Assembly: GCA_030268105.1 (NCBI GenBank)
Contig: BSDZ01000008.1
Span: 5,618,501-5,682,500 of the forward strand
DNA length: 64,000 nt
DNA from: Volvox africanus
Taxonomy: Eukaryota; Chlorophyta; Chlorophyceae; Chlamydomonadales; Volvocaceae
Direction of reading: 5' to 3'
Positions 31,519 through 43,926 of this stretch are shown here, one piece after another. How positions within the stretch are numbered: position 1 is the stretch's first letter; every line of letters starts with the position of its first letter. The notes beneath the pieces are model-generated. The model saw only the letters and a program-made list of their open reading frames with translations, made no database searches and was not told the DNA's origin. Both the position numbers and the translations under genes were made by a program.

Positions 31519-31587
31519 CTACCGCTAGGGACGGCACGCTTGTTCGGTAGGACATAAATTATGATTATGATAGCAGTCACGACGACG

Positions 31588-31592
31588 TGTAA
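31588..31592 (+). terminator. Candidate polyadenylation signal TGTAA of gene P
   Basis: TGTAA lies 70 bases after the stop codon. This pentamer is the usual polyadenylation signal of Chlamydomonas and Volvox nuclear genes. It is a short motif, so chance is possible. Confidence 0.45.
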
Positions 31593-32089
31593 GAACGAGA
31601 ATACACACAGCCGCCAGTACGTTGCCGGCGTCAATTGAAAGCTGCAACTTATTAATTGGATGAGTGACCATTGCACAAAACTTTATGGTGGGCGATTACG
31701 TACTCGTGGCAATGCCCAGATGTTGCAATCGTGATGCCAATCAGGACTGTTGGAATATGTGGACATTGGAACTAACATTGCTGGGAACATAATGAGGCGC
31801 AAGACCAAGATATTGCCTTGGCTCGCGAAGGCAAAGATCAATTTATGGGGTTGAAGATAGACCTATACTTCACACGCATATTCATCAATTGTAACTGCGG
31901 CATACGTGTCAAGGTGTCGTCAAAGAGAACTGCATAGCACTTAAATAAAACCCTAAGTGTCAAGCCAGGTTCACTCTACCGGATGTTCACAGTCATGGCA
32001 GCAATCAGGCTGCTGGGTAAGGGATCCGCACCTGAGGGTACGCCGGAGACCGAGGTCGAGCTTAAGCGTTCTTCGGACCAATGAAGTCC

Positions 32090-32880
32090 GCCGTAAGTCA
32101 CAGCACAGCACAGCACCTAGAGCCACCCGAGCAACTACAACACCCCGATATCCCCCATGACCCCAATCACCCCAAACTTCCCCAACACTTTAAATCCCCT
32201 CAGCACCCCATGTACCCAGAACACCTCAATCACTCACCCCAACATCCCGAACACCAGAAACACTTGCAACATCCACAACACCTGGACTAACCCGGACACC
32301 CTCATAACTCTAACAACCACTACACCCATAACATCCGTGACACCCAGACGATCCCCAATATGCACAACAGCCCGAATGCCACAACATTCACGGCAAACAG
32401 AATAGCTCCAATACCCCCAACACCCGCATCACACACACACAATCTCCAAAAGCCCTACACCTTCAACATTTCCAACAACCCCTGGCTACCCAAGCAACCC
32501 TAAACCTCCCAACATACCCAAATAACCTAAGCACTCAGTACATCCCCATCAGTCCCAACGCCCACAGCATCTCGAACACGCAGAACAGCCCCAACGCCCA
32601 CAACATCCGGGCCATCCGGACCACCCGGGCCACCCACATCAGCCAGAAAACCACGACACTACAGGACCCAAAACACCGCCGACACGCCAAACAAGCCCCA
32701 CGCCCACAACATTCCAACGCCCCAAAAATAACCAACACCACCAGCACACCAGCTCATATCCATAACCTCTAATACGCCCGACACCCCGTCCACCCAGGAC
32801 ATCCCCAATTTCTATAACACCCAAGACACCCAAACACCCAATATGCCAAACAGCCCTGACATCGCCAACCTTTACAACAT
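32090..32880 (+). repeat. C/A-rich, G-poor degenerate short-repeat tract
   Basis: About 790 bases with strongly skewed composition: the plus strand is mostly C and A with few G, built from loose units such as CCCAACACC, CACCCC and AACATCC. No exact period is seen, so it looks like an old degenerated minisatellite. Long frames here are low complexity and not credible genes. Confidence 0.75.
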
Positions 32881-35618
32881 CTCAACACGACCAATATGGT
32901 TCTCGGTCCTAACAACCCAAAAACCCCAATACGTCCAACTGTTGTTGTAGGAACCCAATGAGCCTATTGGAAAGTGCTGACAGGCGGAGCGAGAGGTAGC
33001 CCAGGGTGAGAATTGCGCTGCAGCGGTGACAGCGGCAGTGAAAGCTATTTTGGGGAAGACAGGATTAGGCTTAGGATTGGATAGAGTCACAGAGGGGCAG
33101 CGGGGTCTCAACGACAGGTAGCGCCAGGTATGCCATGCGCCCCTGCAGCAGGAGCACAGCTGCGCGAGAGGGAACGAGTCGAGGTAGGTGAAAAGACCAC
33201 CCACGTGGATCCAATATCACGCCTGTGAAAGTGCCTCTGATGTTTCAAGTCAGCGGTGTTGCCCAGGCAAGTGTGCGGGAACAAATACCTTGTACACATG
33301 TACAGGCTGGGATGATTCTGCCGATATCAATCTTGCACTCGGAGTCACTGGCACTGGTAAAGCAGATCAGCGAATAAAGGGTACGACACGTCTCAGCCCG
33401 CTCTGAACACACCCGCGGCTCCTCCAGTCCGCCCGCTGGCTTGCGTGTGCACCTGACTCCTCCAGATCCATAACGATGGAGAGGGCCTGAGTGTAGGCTG
33501 GTTTCAAGCGCTGGCTGGTAAAACTGCCGGCGCCGTAGCACTGCTACGACTTGTGATGTACCACGATTGAGCTGCGGGTAGGGGAACCCAACGACAGCTC
33601 GCCATGCATGGGTGGTGAGCTTCTCTTGTCCCTCATCAGGGAGGGCCTCATGTAGGTGAGCCTACATTAAGAGCTGTGCTAGGCTCTGTAGCTTGTGCGA
33701 GTCACGCACAGGCTTCAAGGCTGACCCGCCAGCATCCTATAGATGGAGGACGGAGAGCGGATGGGCGGGCAGCAATCCGACTGGCATGCGTGCAGTGTAG
33801 AAAGTAAAGCAGGAATGATGTTCTTCTCAGTGCGCACACAACACGGCGTCATATCCAGCCTGCTGGTGGACAGTACCGCTCGGAGCAGGAACGTCGTACC
33901 ATGCAGTAACCAATTACAAGCATCAACTATCGGCGGGAGGGTGAGTGCAGGCCGGAGAGAACGGGTGCACATCATTGCCGGTGTATGTACGGTGGAGTGC
34001 CAAACAGGCTGCCTGTATGCGATGGGCTCATCAGGGAGTTAGGTCTTCCTACGCCATAAGCAGCATCTGGCATGAACGAGGTTGGTGATGTCACGAAGGT
34101 TTCTCATGCCTACCATACTTGCTGGCCACTGCGTGGTGGGAGCCAAGGTGCGCCGACACTTGTGACCTGCGTTTGGCGACGACTTAGATGCACGGTCAGG
34201 TCGTGGAGGGTTATTCTGCTTGATCGTCGCCATATACAGGCCGTGCTTTGCGTGCCGTCAACGTGAGGGACCGTCCTGACCTGAGATTTGCATTAGGGAG
34301 TCCTGCCATATATCAGATCAGATTCCATCCAATGTAGACCAAATCACGGCAGACAGTCCTTACACGCACACGGGGCTCGGCCCAATCCCGACCATCTTCA
34401 TGCGTCACTAACCCCATAAACACGACCCCGTTACAAAACCCGAATAACAAGCAGCCGCAACAACTACCAGCCCAGCCGCGAACATGCCCTGTCTGTGTCC
34501 CTGGGGTGTGTTCTGGATGCATGTGGGTCCATCCAGCCTTCATAATCGATTGGCTGATGATGGGGGGTTACGATTTATTGGACGTAACCTGCACATTTCC
34601 ATCACCTCCATCCTAGGTACCTTGGAGCATTTACATCCATGATTTACATCCATGATTCGGAGACCCTTTTCTTTCGTAGCTTAGAGAAATCAGACAAACA
34701 TCCATCTTACATACCCAAGCTTAGGATGAAGTTGATACCTTATCACTGAATTGCCGAAACACCCTGCCTGCCAAATGCATCCCTTACCGCACTCCCTTCC
34801 ACACATCTAAGGACTCCAGACGATGGCGGATGCGTGCTGATAGTGTGCGAGGGTGCATCTCATCGTACGCCTGACTCCCCCAGCCAGCAAGCAATCGCTC
34901 AGCCATCAGTGCAATGGGGGCTCAGAGTGCTGCACCAAGCTACCCATCTCCGGGTGGGACATAAGGAAAGCAACTGACCGGACCTGGTGTCGGATGATTT
35001 GTAATGTATGTGTGATATTTAACCCCCCAACCCATCCAGTACAAGTTGCCAGCAATGACCGAAACACAGACCCCATTAAGCGGGACGGAGCCCCAATCAT
35101 TGATGTGGACATGCATGGTGGGTGCCAGCAGACAGGCAGATGCCGTTAGTTGCGTTGTCAATCGTATGTCAGCAGGAGGTAGGCACGCAAGCCATGGTCG
35201 AGCAAGTAGACGGATGTCGCAGTTGATGCATATCCGTATATGTCATCCGCAGTACATTGGATGGACGCCGTACGATGACCATCAGCAGCCCACGATTGCA
35301 GGTAGCGGGCGGGGTTTCAGGCAGACAAGGTGCGAAGATCAGGGAATGAGCGACATTTAGGTCTACACCAGGCAGGTACAATAAGCATACTAAAGATAGG
35401 TTTGGCAAAAAAGTTGTGGACGCACATACGCGAAACGAATGACCGCATCACGCCTTATGCGGTGCTCCTAACTAGGGAAAAAGATCACAGCACCAGATTG
35501 TGCCTGTCTGGCCTCGGTTGCCATGATCTGGCTATGTACATCTCCTGCTATCCTGCTCGGAAGCAGGAGGCCATCGCTAGCCGAGTTACCTACGTCAAAC
35601 TCATTCAACGTGCATGCG

Positions 35619-38600
35619 CTATGTGTGTCGTACATCGCATGCCAACAATGCAGAGGACCGCCTGACCTTCTGGCTATCCGGCGCCAAGGTCTGAGTCCAG
35701 AAGTCCATGAGGCCCCGTCGGTCAGTGTAGCCGTCTTTGTAAAACTCTCCGGAAGGTTGGGCGTCTCGCATCACAAAAACCTTGATGTAGGCACCGGCCA
35801 CGGGGATACCTGTAAGGATGAAGAGGACGTCCAGCAAAAGCACCACCAGACACGGTCTATCAGTGTCCATAAAGATAACATGCCAGCCGCACGCAGCATG
35901 CCAGCAGCATGGAGGAGGGCATCCACGTAACGATGGCAGACAGACACAAGCAAGGTGATACGTTCCATAGGTCACCTGCATTACCTGCATTACCGGCACC
36001 TGCCTGGCTATCACCTGCATCACCTGCACCTACCTGAATAACGATTCGTCACCACCAACACGCCCTGGGCTTTCCGTACGGCCACCCGCATCTCGCAGTG
36101 GCACCAAGCCAGGCTCCTCTGAAGCGGTGTCGTCACCCTCACGCCCACACAGGGGGCTTCACCGCCTCCTTCACATCCACTGATAGGAACTGCAGGGGCA
36201 GCGGCAAACACCTCCAGCAACATCGCACCACCAACACCACGCCCTGATGAGCCTGATGATGATCCTGCGGCTTGTAACACAGTGCCCGTTGCTGAGCTCT
36301 GCTGTTTCACCAGAACGTGAGGCTGGATAAGCAGCTTGGCAGTAGTACCGACAGCAAGGCCGCCCCCGCTGCCGCTGACGTCCAGGACCTGCCACCCGCA
36401 AGCATTAATTCCGGCAGCCCCTGCCGCCAACACCGATGGCGGGGACGACGACTGATGGTGCTTTGCGAGGTCCTGCGTGGATGGGTGAAGGATGGATGAA
36501 TGGGCACACGTTTCAAGGCAAGGAGATACAGAGCCGTAAAATCGCGCGCCTCTTTTAAACTTTAATAAGTTCGGAGGAATAAACCATAATGCACACCTGT
36601 CAGCACAATATGGCAAAGTGATGACTTATATCGTTCGACGTTCGATGTTATATCGTTCGAGGATGTGAACATCTATAGTCAAAACGGTCAAAGCGGTCAA
36701 AATGTGGCCTCGTGCACGTCCTTTCGCCCTGTCCCATTCTCGCCCTTCTGTATAAGGCCGATCCATCGCGCCCGGGCCTTATCTGCCATGTACCATCTTG
36801 TTGCCTGTTATCGAAATATACACAGGCCAGCAAAGAACACAAACGAACCGTTTGACCCATTACCGCGCCTCAGTGCGCCACATTATGTTAGGTGGAAAAC
36901 AGGGAGGGCAGGCTCGCCTCCGTTTTGTGCATGTTTGTTTCCAGGGCATGTAGCCACCGTCCAGGGGATATAGGCAGGGTATATACACGGCACCTGCCTT
37001 CAAGTCAAACGTGATGTTCCAAGCCGGCCTCAGAATTGAGAGCTTGCCGCTGCGATCACCGTTGCCGCTGCCAGATGCACCAACCCTACCGCCAGCGACC
37101 TCTCCCCAGTTCCGGTCGGACATCGACCGCAGCGTGGGATCGAAGGGTGACATGGAGAAAAGCAGCTCCAGGTCCATGAAGTGTGCTGCCAGAGTCACCT
37201 GTCACAAAATTTGTTTACATGTAAGTACGCAACAGCCAACATGTTATGTATGGAACACATCAGGGGCAGCAGACTCCACATCCGTTGCCCATTAGGGTCA
37301 TCAGGGGTCATCAGGGGTCATCAGTGCCAGGCAATGAAGAAGCAGGCAATGCCTAGGGAAGATGCTGCCGTACGTAACCTTTCTGGCGCCTACGTACTTA
37401 ACACACCTTCTCTAGCCCATTTGCTTCGAGAACCACCGCTCCAGGAGTGCCATCGGGGCTGTCGTACAGAAGCAGCTCGGGCGCGGTGAGTTGAGCACGT
37501 GCATCGCCACGGCTGCCACCTCCTACTCTTCCTTTTGCAGCACCGGCAGTGCCGTCCGCCGCTCCCCCTTCTGAACCCAGCACGCCGCTGGTGGCGGTGC
37601 TGCTGTTGGCCTCAGCGGGCCCACAGGCGATTGATCCGCCTGAAGCCACTTTGGCCACCGCCTCTAACTCGTCCGCCATCGCGACCAGCCGGGACTGCCA
37701 ACGGGGCTCCAGAACCAGCCAACCCGCAGCAGCAGCAGCCGCAGCAGCCGGAGTCAATGACGCCAGTGATGGTGAGGCGCCGCCGACCGCAGACGTTCCG
37801 TCGGATGCTGACGCAGACACCGCTGCTGGTGTGTCCACCCGTCCGCCCGCCACGCACCATTGCCGCACAGCTGCCGCTGCCGACCGAAGGTCTTCCGCCG
37901 AAGAGCTCGGGTCCGATAGCGTCAGCCAGGCGCGCAGGTAGCACTGCTGCATCTCCTGACGCGTTGCTGCGGCCGATTCGGAAGCCCGCGTCGTTGTGCC
38001 GATGTGGCGCTGCTCCAAACGATCCACCACGGCAGCAGCCTCCACGGGTCGGTCCTGCGAAATTATAACGGAAACAAACGTACCGTACCGTACTGCAAAA
38101 CACAGACAGAAAGTCATCCGGGACGCAACAAACAAGTACGATAGCGAGTGACCCATGTCACGTACTAAATTGCAGGAATTGGTGCAGGTCGCAGCGAAGC
38201 AATAAATAACCACGACATCGGTGATAGGTAAGAGCAGTAACACCCTGGCCAGCGTTGGGAGGAGATGCCTAGAGGTGGTCGTTGCAACCTACGGATAGGA
38301 AATAAAGCTGTACGACATCGTCCATGTGTTTGTAAGCGTTGGGTATTCAAATCTATTCCCCAAGGAATCGAGGAATTTGATTTTGTTCTATTCCATCCGA
38401 TTCCTCGACGCGACGGTACGACATGAGAAGGACAAAAGCGCCATTACGATGCGCTTGTTAGTTAAGACTCGGAAACGGCCGTCGGCAGTCTGGGGCGATC
38501 TTTAATGGCAGCATCTCTCATACCACTGCAGCAGGAGCAGCCTTTCCTTAGATTAAAAAGCACGTGCTTATAACGTACGACAAACAGGCGAGTCGTCTCG

Positions 38601-39884
38601 GACGTACCAGAAGAATGAGATAATAGGCGACTGCGAGAAGATCCTCCTGCGAGGGGTCAGACAAAATGATTATGAATACGGCATGGTGCTGCCAGAGTTG
38701 ATCGCAAAGGATCTAATGTGCAGTACTACAGAGACAGACAGACAGACCACAGATGTGTAAGCAAATGCCTCAACCTAGCAGCCTGTGTGAATGTGAATGT
38801 CGTTTTTTTGCGATTGGTCAGGCACCTGACGTACCAGACGTAATACGCAGCAAAACCCATGATGCATGTCGGCGGAGCAAGCCATCCCAGCAGTAGCCCT
38901 TGCCGTTTGATGGCCTATGTGCGCGTCTATTGCGGGGAAGGAATTTACGATTACGGAGGGAGGGAGCAGCTCACCGTGCAGTGCTCACGACCTGATGTTG
39001 TTATCGCCACCATACGCTCCAGGAGGGCGCGCCATGTCCGCTCCACCTCAGCGTTCAGCGTTGCCCTTTTCCCAGCCAGAAGATGGGCCCTATACACAGA
39101 CACGGCCCCCACGCAAGCAGGCAACGAGGTTGTGGGTGCGGCCGCACACAAGCAGACAGAACCCCCCTTACCAACATAAGGGCAACGCATCCTTCCCAGT
39201 CGTACGACAAATTCGCGCAAACTATCGGGGCTTCATCATTCGCTACACCGGCTTACGTGTCATGGAGCGGCTACAATAATAGGTGGATCATGTCATGGCG
39301 TTGCTGCCCCTTGATCGTGTAAATATTTAGCTACCCAGGGCAACAGCCCAACAGACAGCGCTCCGACTCATTCCTCATCACACACACGTATTCATAATTT
39401 CACAGACGAGGAGCGCACATCGTACTTGGTACGGCCGCCGCCCTATTTATGCGAGGCTGTCTACATCCACTAAGCTGTGAAACGGAACAACAGTCACGCA
39501 ATGCAACAAACGATGACTAAATGCCTGAGGAAACATGTCACGTGTATATGTATTATGCGTAAACGCCCCCCGCTATTTCATCAGCAAAAAAGGCCATCCT
39601 GATGATAAGGCCATCCTGACCTGGGGTTGACCAGGGGCCAATATTCAAGGTGAGCCGCCCTGTCGGCGGACGTCCACAAAGTGTCAGTCGCCGCCGTCGC
39701 CGGGTCCCTCGTCGACAACTGACCACCACCACCATCACCATCACCACCATGACCGGGTGCACAGCTGAAGGGCGCCCCTGCTGCTGGCGCCTGCATGCAT
39801 GTAATACGGAGCCACGAACATTACGGCCAGATATACACTACACATATACACACACATACACACACATATACACACACACATACA

Positions 39885-39915
<31 letters not shown>

Positions 39916-42900
39916 GAATCCCCCCCGCCCAATCAGAGATCATCCGCGGCCCTTTGAAGTCTGTCTGAGATGCATTCACTATTATGCACCATGACCACGT
40001 TTGCAGCTAATCACGGGCCTAATCATGGCCACGAAGAGCACTTGGGGGCTAGAGCACCGTACGATGGATGGGCAGGATGGTGGTGTTACACCCCGAGAGG
40101 TGTAGCTGAACTCTCCCAGGCTGCCTAACCGCCTGGCTGCTGTAGGCAGTCGTACATCGACTTTGCGATTCGAAAAGGAACTACCAAAAACCGCTTCGAG
40201 CCGTCATCTAGAGAAGTCCAAAGATCCCTCAGGGCACCGATGCGTTTACTTGTACGGAAACGGGAACGTTTGATTTTCGATCCCTACGGAGTAAATCCTG
40301 ACACTATTTGATGCCGTGACAGCACTAGTTGCTTCTTGATGTGTCAACTTGGGGTTCCCAAATAAAGCAGTCGCGGTATTACATTCGCCGCGCGAACAAA
40401 CAAGACCAGACCGTCCTTTCGCTGTTAATAACGTTATCTTAACCCTTTCACGTCATATAAGGGCTGTCGCTAGATGCGCATACTTGCATGCGTTCACTTC
40501 CGTCAAGGTGGACCCGAAAGCCGGTTAACCGAATCTTAACCGAATCTTGCATCACTCACCAAGTTTCGTAGCGCCCGCTGAAGGGGCTCCAGGGAAGGCA
40601 GCAACTCGACCAGAGCTTCTTGATCCCGATGTAATACCGCGTACGACCTGTATATATGTTATTGCGTACAACACATCTGTCGACAGAGCAAGTCACCTCG
40701 CCAGGATCTGAATGGAGCAGGGGTCCACGCCACGACGACCATGACGACTTATCGGTACTACTTTCGGGCGGCTGCAGCAGCAGCTGGGCCGGAACGAAGT
40801 GCTACTGCGCACAGACGTCCCGCAAATACCACGGCATACCAGGACAGATTCAGCAAAGGAACTTCTTCAGGAGATATCAGTAAAGGACCGAATGCTTTGG
40901 ACTAGCTCGTACATACATAAACTACGTGGTCCGTATGGTAGGTACGGTAGATACGGTACGTACCACAGCCGGTGATTCCACAGGCGGCGCTTTCTCAGGG
41001 TAGCCACTGCATCCTTCCAGAAGCCCGCATCGCGGCATCGCCACAGCATAAGCCCCAGATCCACATGCGATAGATCGCCACCTACTCGGGAGAGGCGGGA
41101 AAGGGGGGCCCCAGCCACATGCATACGTACGTAAGTCAGCAGGATGATCACACCAAGTGACAAAGGGGCACAAACGAAGACACGGGAGGGATAGTGAGAG
41201 CTGATACCTGAGGTAGCTGAGGAATCAGGAGCCCCCACCCGCACTCGCACCTTCCGCCAGGTACCTTAGCCGCCACGCATCCGCTTCGGGGTTGGCGGGT
41301 AGTGCGGCCACCCGCGGCCAGCTCCATGTCTCCGGAGCTGAGGTCGCCAAATCGTCCATATCGGTTACCTGGTGGGGCAGAGAATGCAGAACCTGCAACA
41401 TCCGGGCCAAGTGACGAAGTGGTAAATAAATGGAGGGCGGGAGGGGAACGGATTCGGCCCATAGCGTTGCTTAGAAACCATACAGTTGCCGTACGCCATT
41501 ATTTTGATCTACGACGTGCTGAAGGTGGAAGCTGGAAGGAGACGTGGAGAGCATCTTAGGGCAGCATGTTTGCCTGTCAGCAGCCCTGCACGCTTACACG
41601 CACAAAGGGAGTGGACGCGACTGAAGTCGGGCGGGTAAGAAACACAACCCACGGGATGCATGGTGGAAGGGTGCACGGTATGACATCCACTGGATGGCAC
41701 GTACCTGCAGGCGGGGGATTTGTTCCAGGGCGATCGCCCAAACCCTCCCCCGCGCCGACGCCGCTGCCGGGAAGGCGTCAAACCACATCGGCCTGCCGCC
41801 ACTGCCCTCATTGTCGCTGCCTGCGTTGTTTTCAGCATCACCGCCTGAAAGCACATCAGGCAGAGGCGGCTGCCGCGACTCGCCCGCTGGGTGTGGGAAG
41901 TAGAAGTAGAAGAGCGGCAGCTTGTTCGCATTGTACGGAAGCACCTCCGTCGAAGATATCCAGAGCGCCGGCCGCCCGCCAAGTGCCACGGCGCCCTGAG
42001 ATGGTGGCGGGGGGGTCACTTGAGATGTACGACATCTAATACCCAGTTGTGTCAGTTTGCAAGGAGGCTCTTCTGCACGGAGCCTTGGACAGGTATATCT
42101 ATTTGGAAACCAGATCAACATCCAGTCAACAAAACACATCAGAAGATCAATTTAGTAACAAAACAACACGTCAACTGCGTCGTATATTTCATCTGTCGTA
42201 CGGCTACACGTTGCACCGACCTGGGGAGCCTGGACGGTAACTTCCATCCGCACGTGGTTCGGGCCGGTGTTGGTGACCACTACCGAGTAGCAGTACAGCC
42301 TGCCGTACGTCAGCGGAGACCCGTTCACCACCTCCACTCCCTCCTGCTTCTGCTGAAAATACTCATCACCCTGTTGTCGTACAACATAACATATTTCGGC
42401 AAGCAGGGAGAGCTCATTTCCCTTAGTCCACGTCAGCATGTGTGCATCTTGTGAACGAGGATCGAATTCCGGATTTCTCCCTAACGACCCGTACGGCCCT
42501 TACGGCCTATGTCCCCTTGATGATGTCCAAGTACCTTCCCCATTCCCTTGTCCCCCCCCTTCCCCTGTCCCTCCCCTTTCCCTGTCCTTCCCTTCCCCCT
42601 TCCTCTGTCCCCCCCTGCCCTGTCATCCCATTTCCCCCTTCCCTTCCTCCCCCTCTCCCTCTCCCTCCCTCCCCCTCTCCCCCTCCCCCCCTTGCGCTCT
42701 CAACCTCAAGGTCTACCTCGATGTCCAGATGTCCTCCGACCCACCTCTCCATCGCTCTCATGTTCGACACAGCCACCCTCATCAGACACCGACGATGCCC
42801 CAGGCGCCTGACTCCCTGAAGCTGGCGCACGTTTATGGGACATTTCTTTTGGATCCAGATTGGGATCCAGCAATTTCTGGATAACAATTATTCCGTCGGG

Positions 42901-43107
42901 GCCACCACGGCCACTGCTGCCGCTGCCGCCGCAGCCACCAACTTGGGGAGTCTGAGTCTCTGGTGACGCCTCTGCTGCTGCAGTTGCCGGCGGCGGAACG
43001 GCCGCTGTTTGACGCACGTAGGCGATGGTGGCGGAGGTAGCGGTAAGGTTCAGACGCGTGCCCTGCACCGCAGACTGGGCAGGCGACTCGCTCCAGGGCA
43101 CTCCCAC
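35619..43107 (-). CDS. Gene M, 3' exon block (13 exons)
   Basis: Exons: 42790-43107, 42221-42370, 41705-41995, 41239-41368, 40964-41081, 40560-40647, 39621-39718, 38992-39089, 38831-38898, 37407-38054, 36994-37198, 36034-36420, 35619-35809. All phases agree. Segments: GTRLNLTATSATIAYVRQ, RLYCYSVVVTNTGPNHV, LPLFYFYFPHPAGE, LGLMLWRCRDAGFWKDAV, WSYAVLHRDQEALVELLP, RAAHLEYWPLVNPRAHLLAG, AAHFMDLELLFSMSPF, then AYIKVFVMRDAQPSGEFY and KDGYTDRRGLMDF before the TAG. The 648-nt exon carries a long Ala/Ser-rich insert. The donors at 38992 (GTCGTG) and 42790 (GTGTCT) have alternatives. Confidence 0.8.
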
Positions 43108-43881
43108 CTGCGGAGGATCGAAAACATGGATGGTCCACAGATGAAATAGTTGAAGATGTAATTCATATATATATATAACAAATAGTATACAAATAGTATA
43201 TATATAATAAATATATATGTGTACAATTATTATGTTTTATACATTTAAAAGTTAATATAAATGTATATCATGTTAATATATTTTAATGTATATACCTTAA
43301 ATGTTTATTCGGGTTTTATTACAGTATTACATAAATATAATGTATTTATACATATTGTATGTAGTCTTATATTATATTATATTATATTATATTATATTAT
43401 ATTATATTATATTATATTATATTATATTATATTATATTATATTATATTATATTATATTATATTATATTATATTATATTATATTATATTATATTATATTAT
43501 ATTATATTATATTATATTATATTATATTATATTATATTATATTATATTATATTATATTATATTATATTATATTATATTATATTATATTATATTATATTAT
43601 ATTATATTATATTATATTATATTATATTATATTATATTATATTATATTATATTATATTATATTATATTATATTATATTATATTATATTATATTATATATA
43701 TTATATTATATTATATAAACTTACATACAATATGTATAAACATTTACCATTCAACATGATATACATTATTTTTATGTAATACTTTATAATATAACATTTA
43801 AGGCATATATATATTAAAATATATTAACCTGATATATATTTATAGTAACTTATAAATATATAAAAAATAATTATTATTATC

Positions 43882-43926
<45 letters not shown>

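Larger units (their letters stand above)
31519..35618. other. Intergenic region between the 3' ends of genes P and M
   Basis: No coding exon is supported here. The region should hold both 3' UTRs. It includes the C/A-rich tract at about 32090-32880. The rest (33000-35600) contains only short unsupported ORFs. Confidence 0.5.

Noticed and set aside
37499..38068. Plus-strand Ala/Pro-rich ORFs
   Set aside because: They are antisense shadows of the 648-nt gene M exon, which has proper splice sites and consistent phase.
43261..43779. Long ORFs of Ile, Leu and Tyr repeats
   Set aside because: They are translations of the ATTAT pentamer array.
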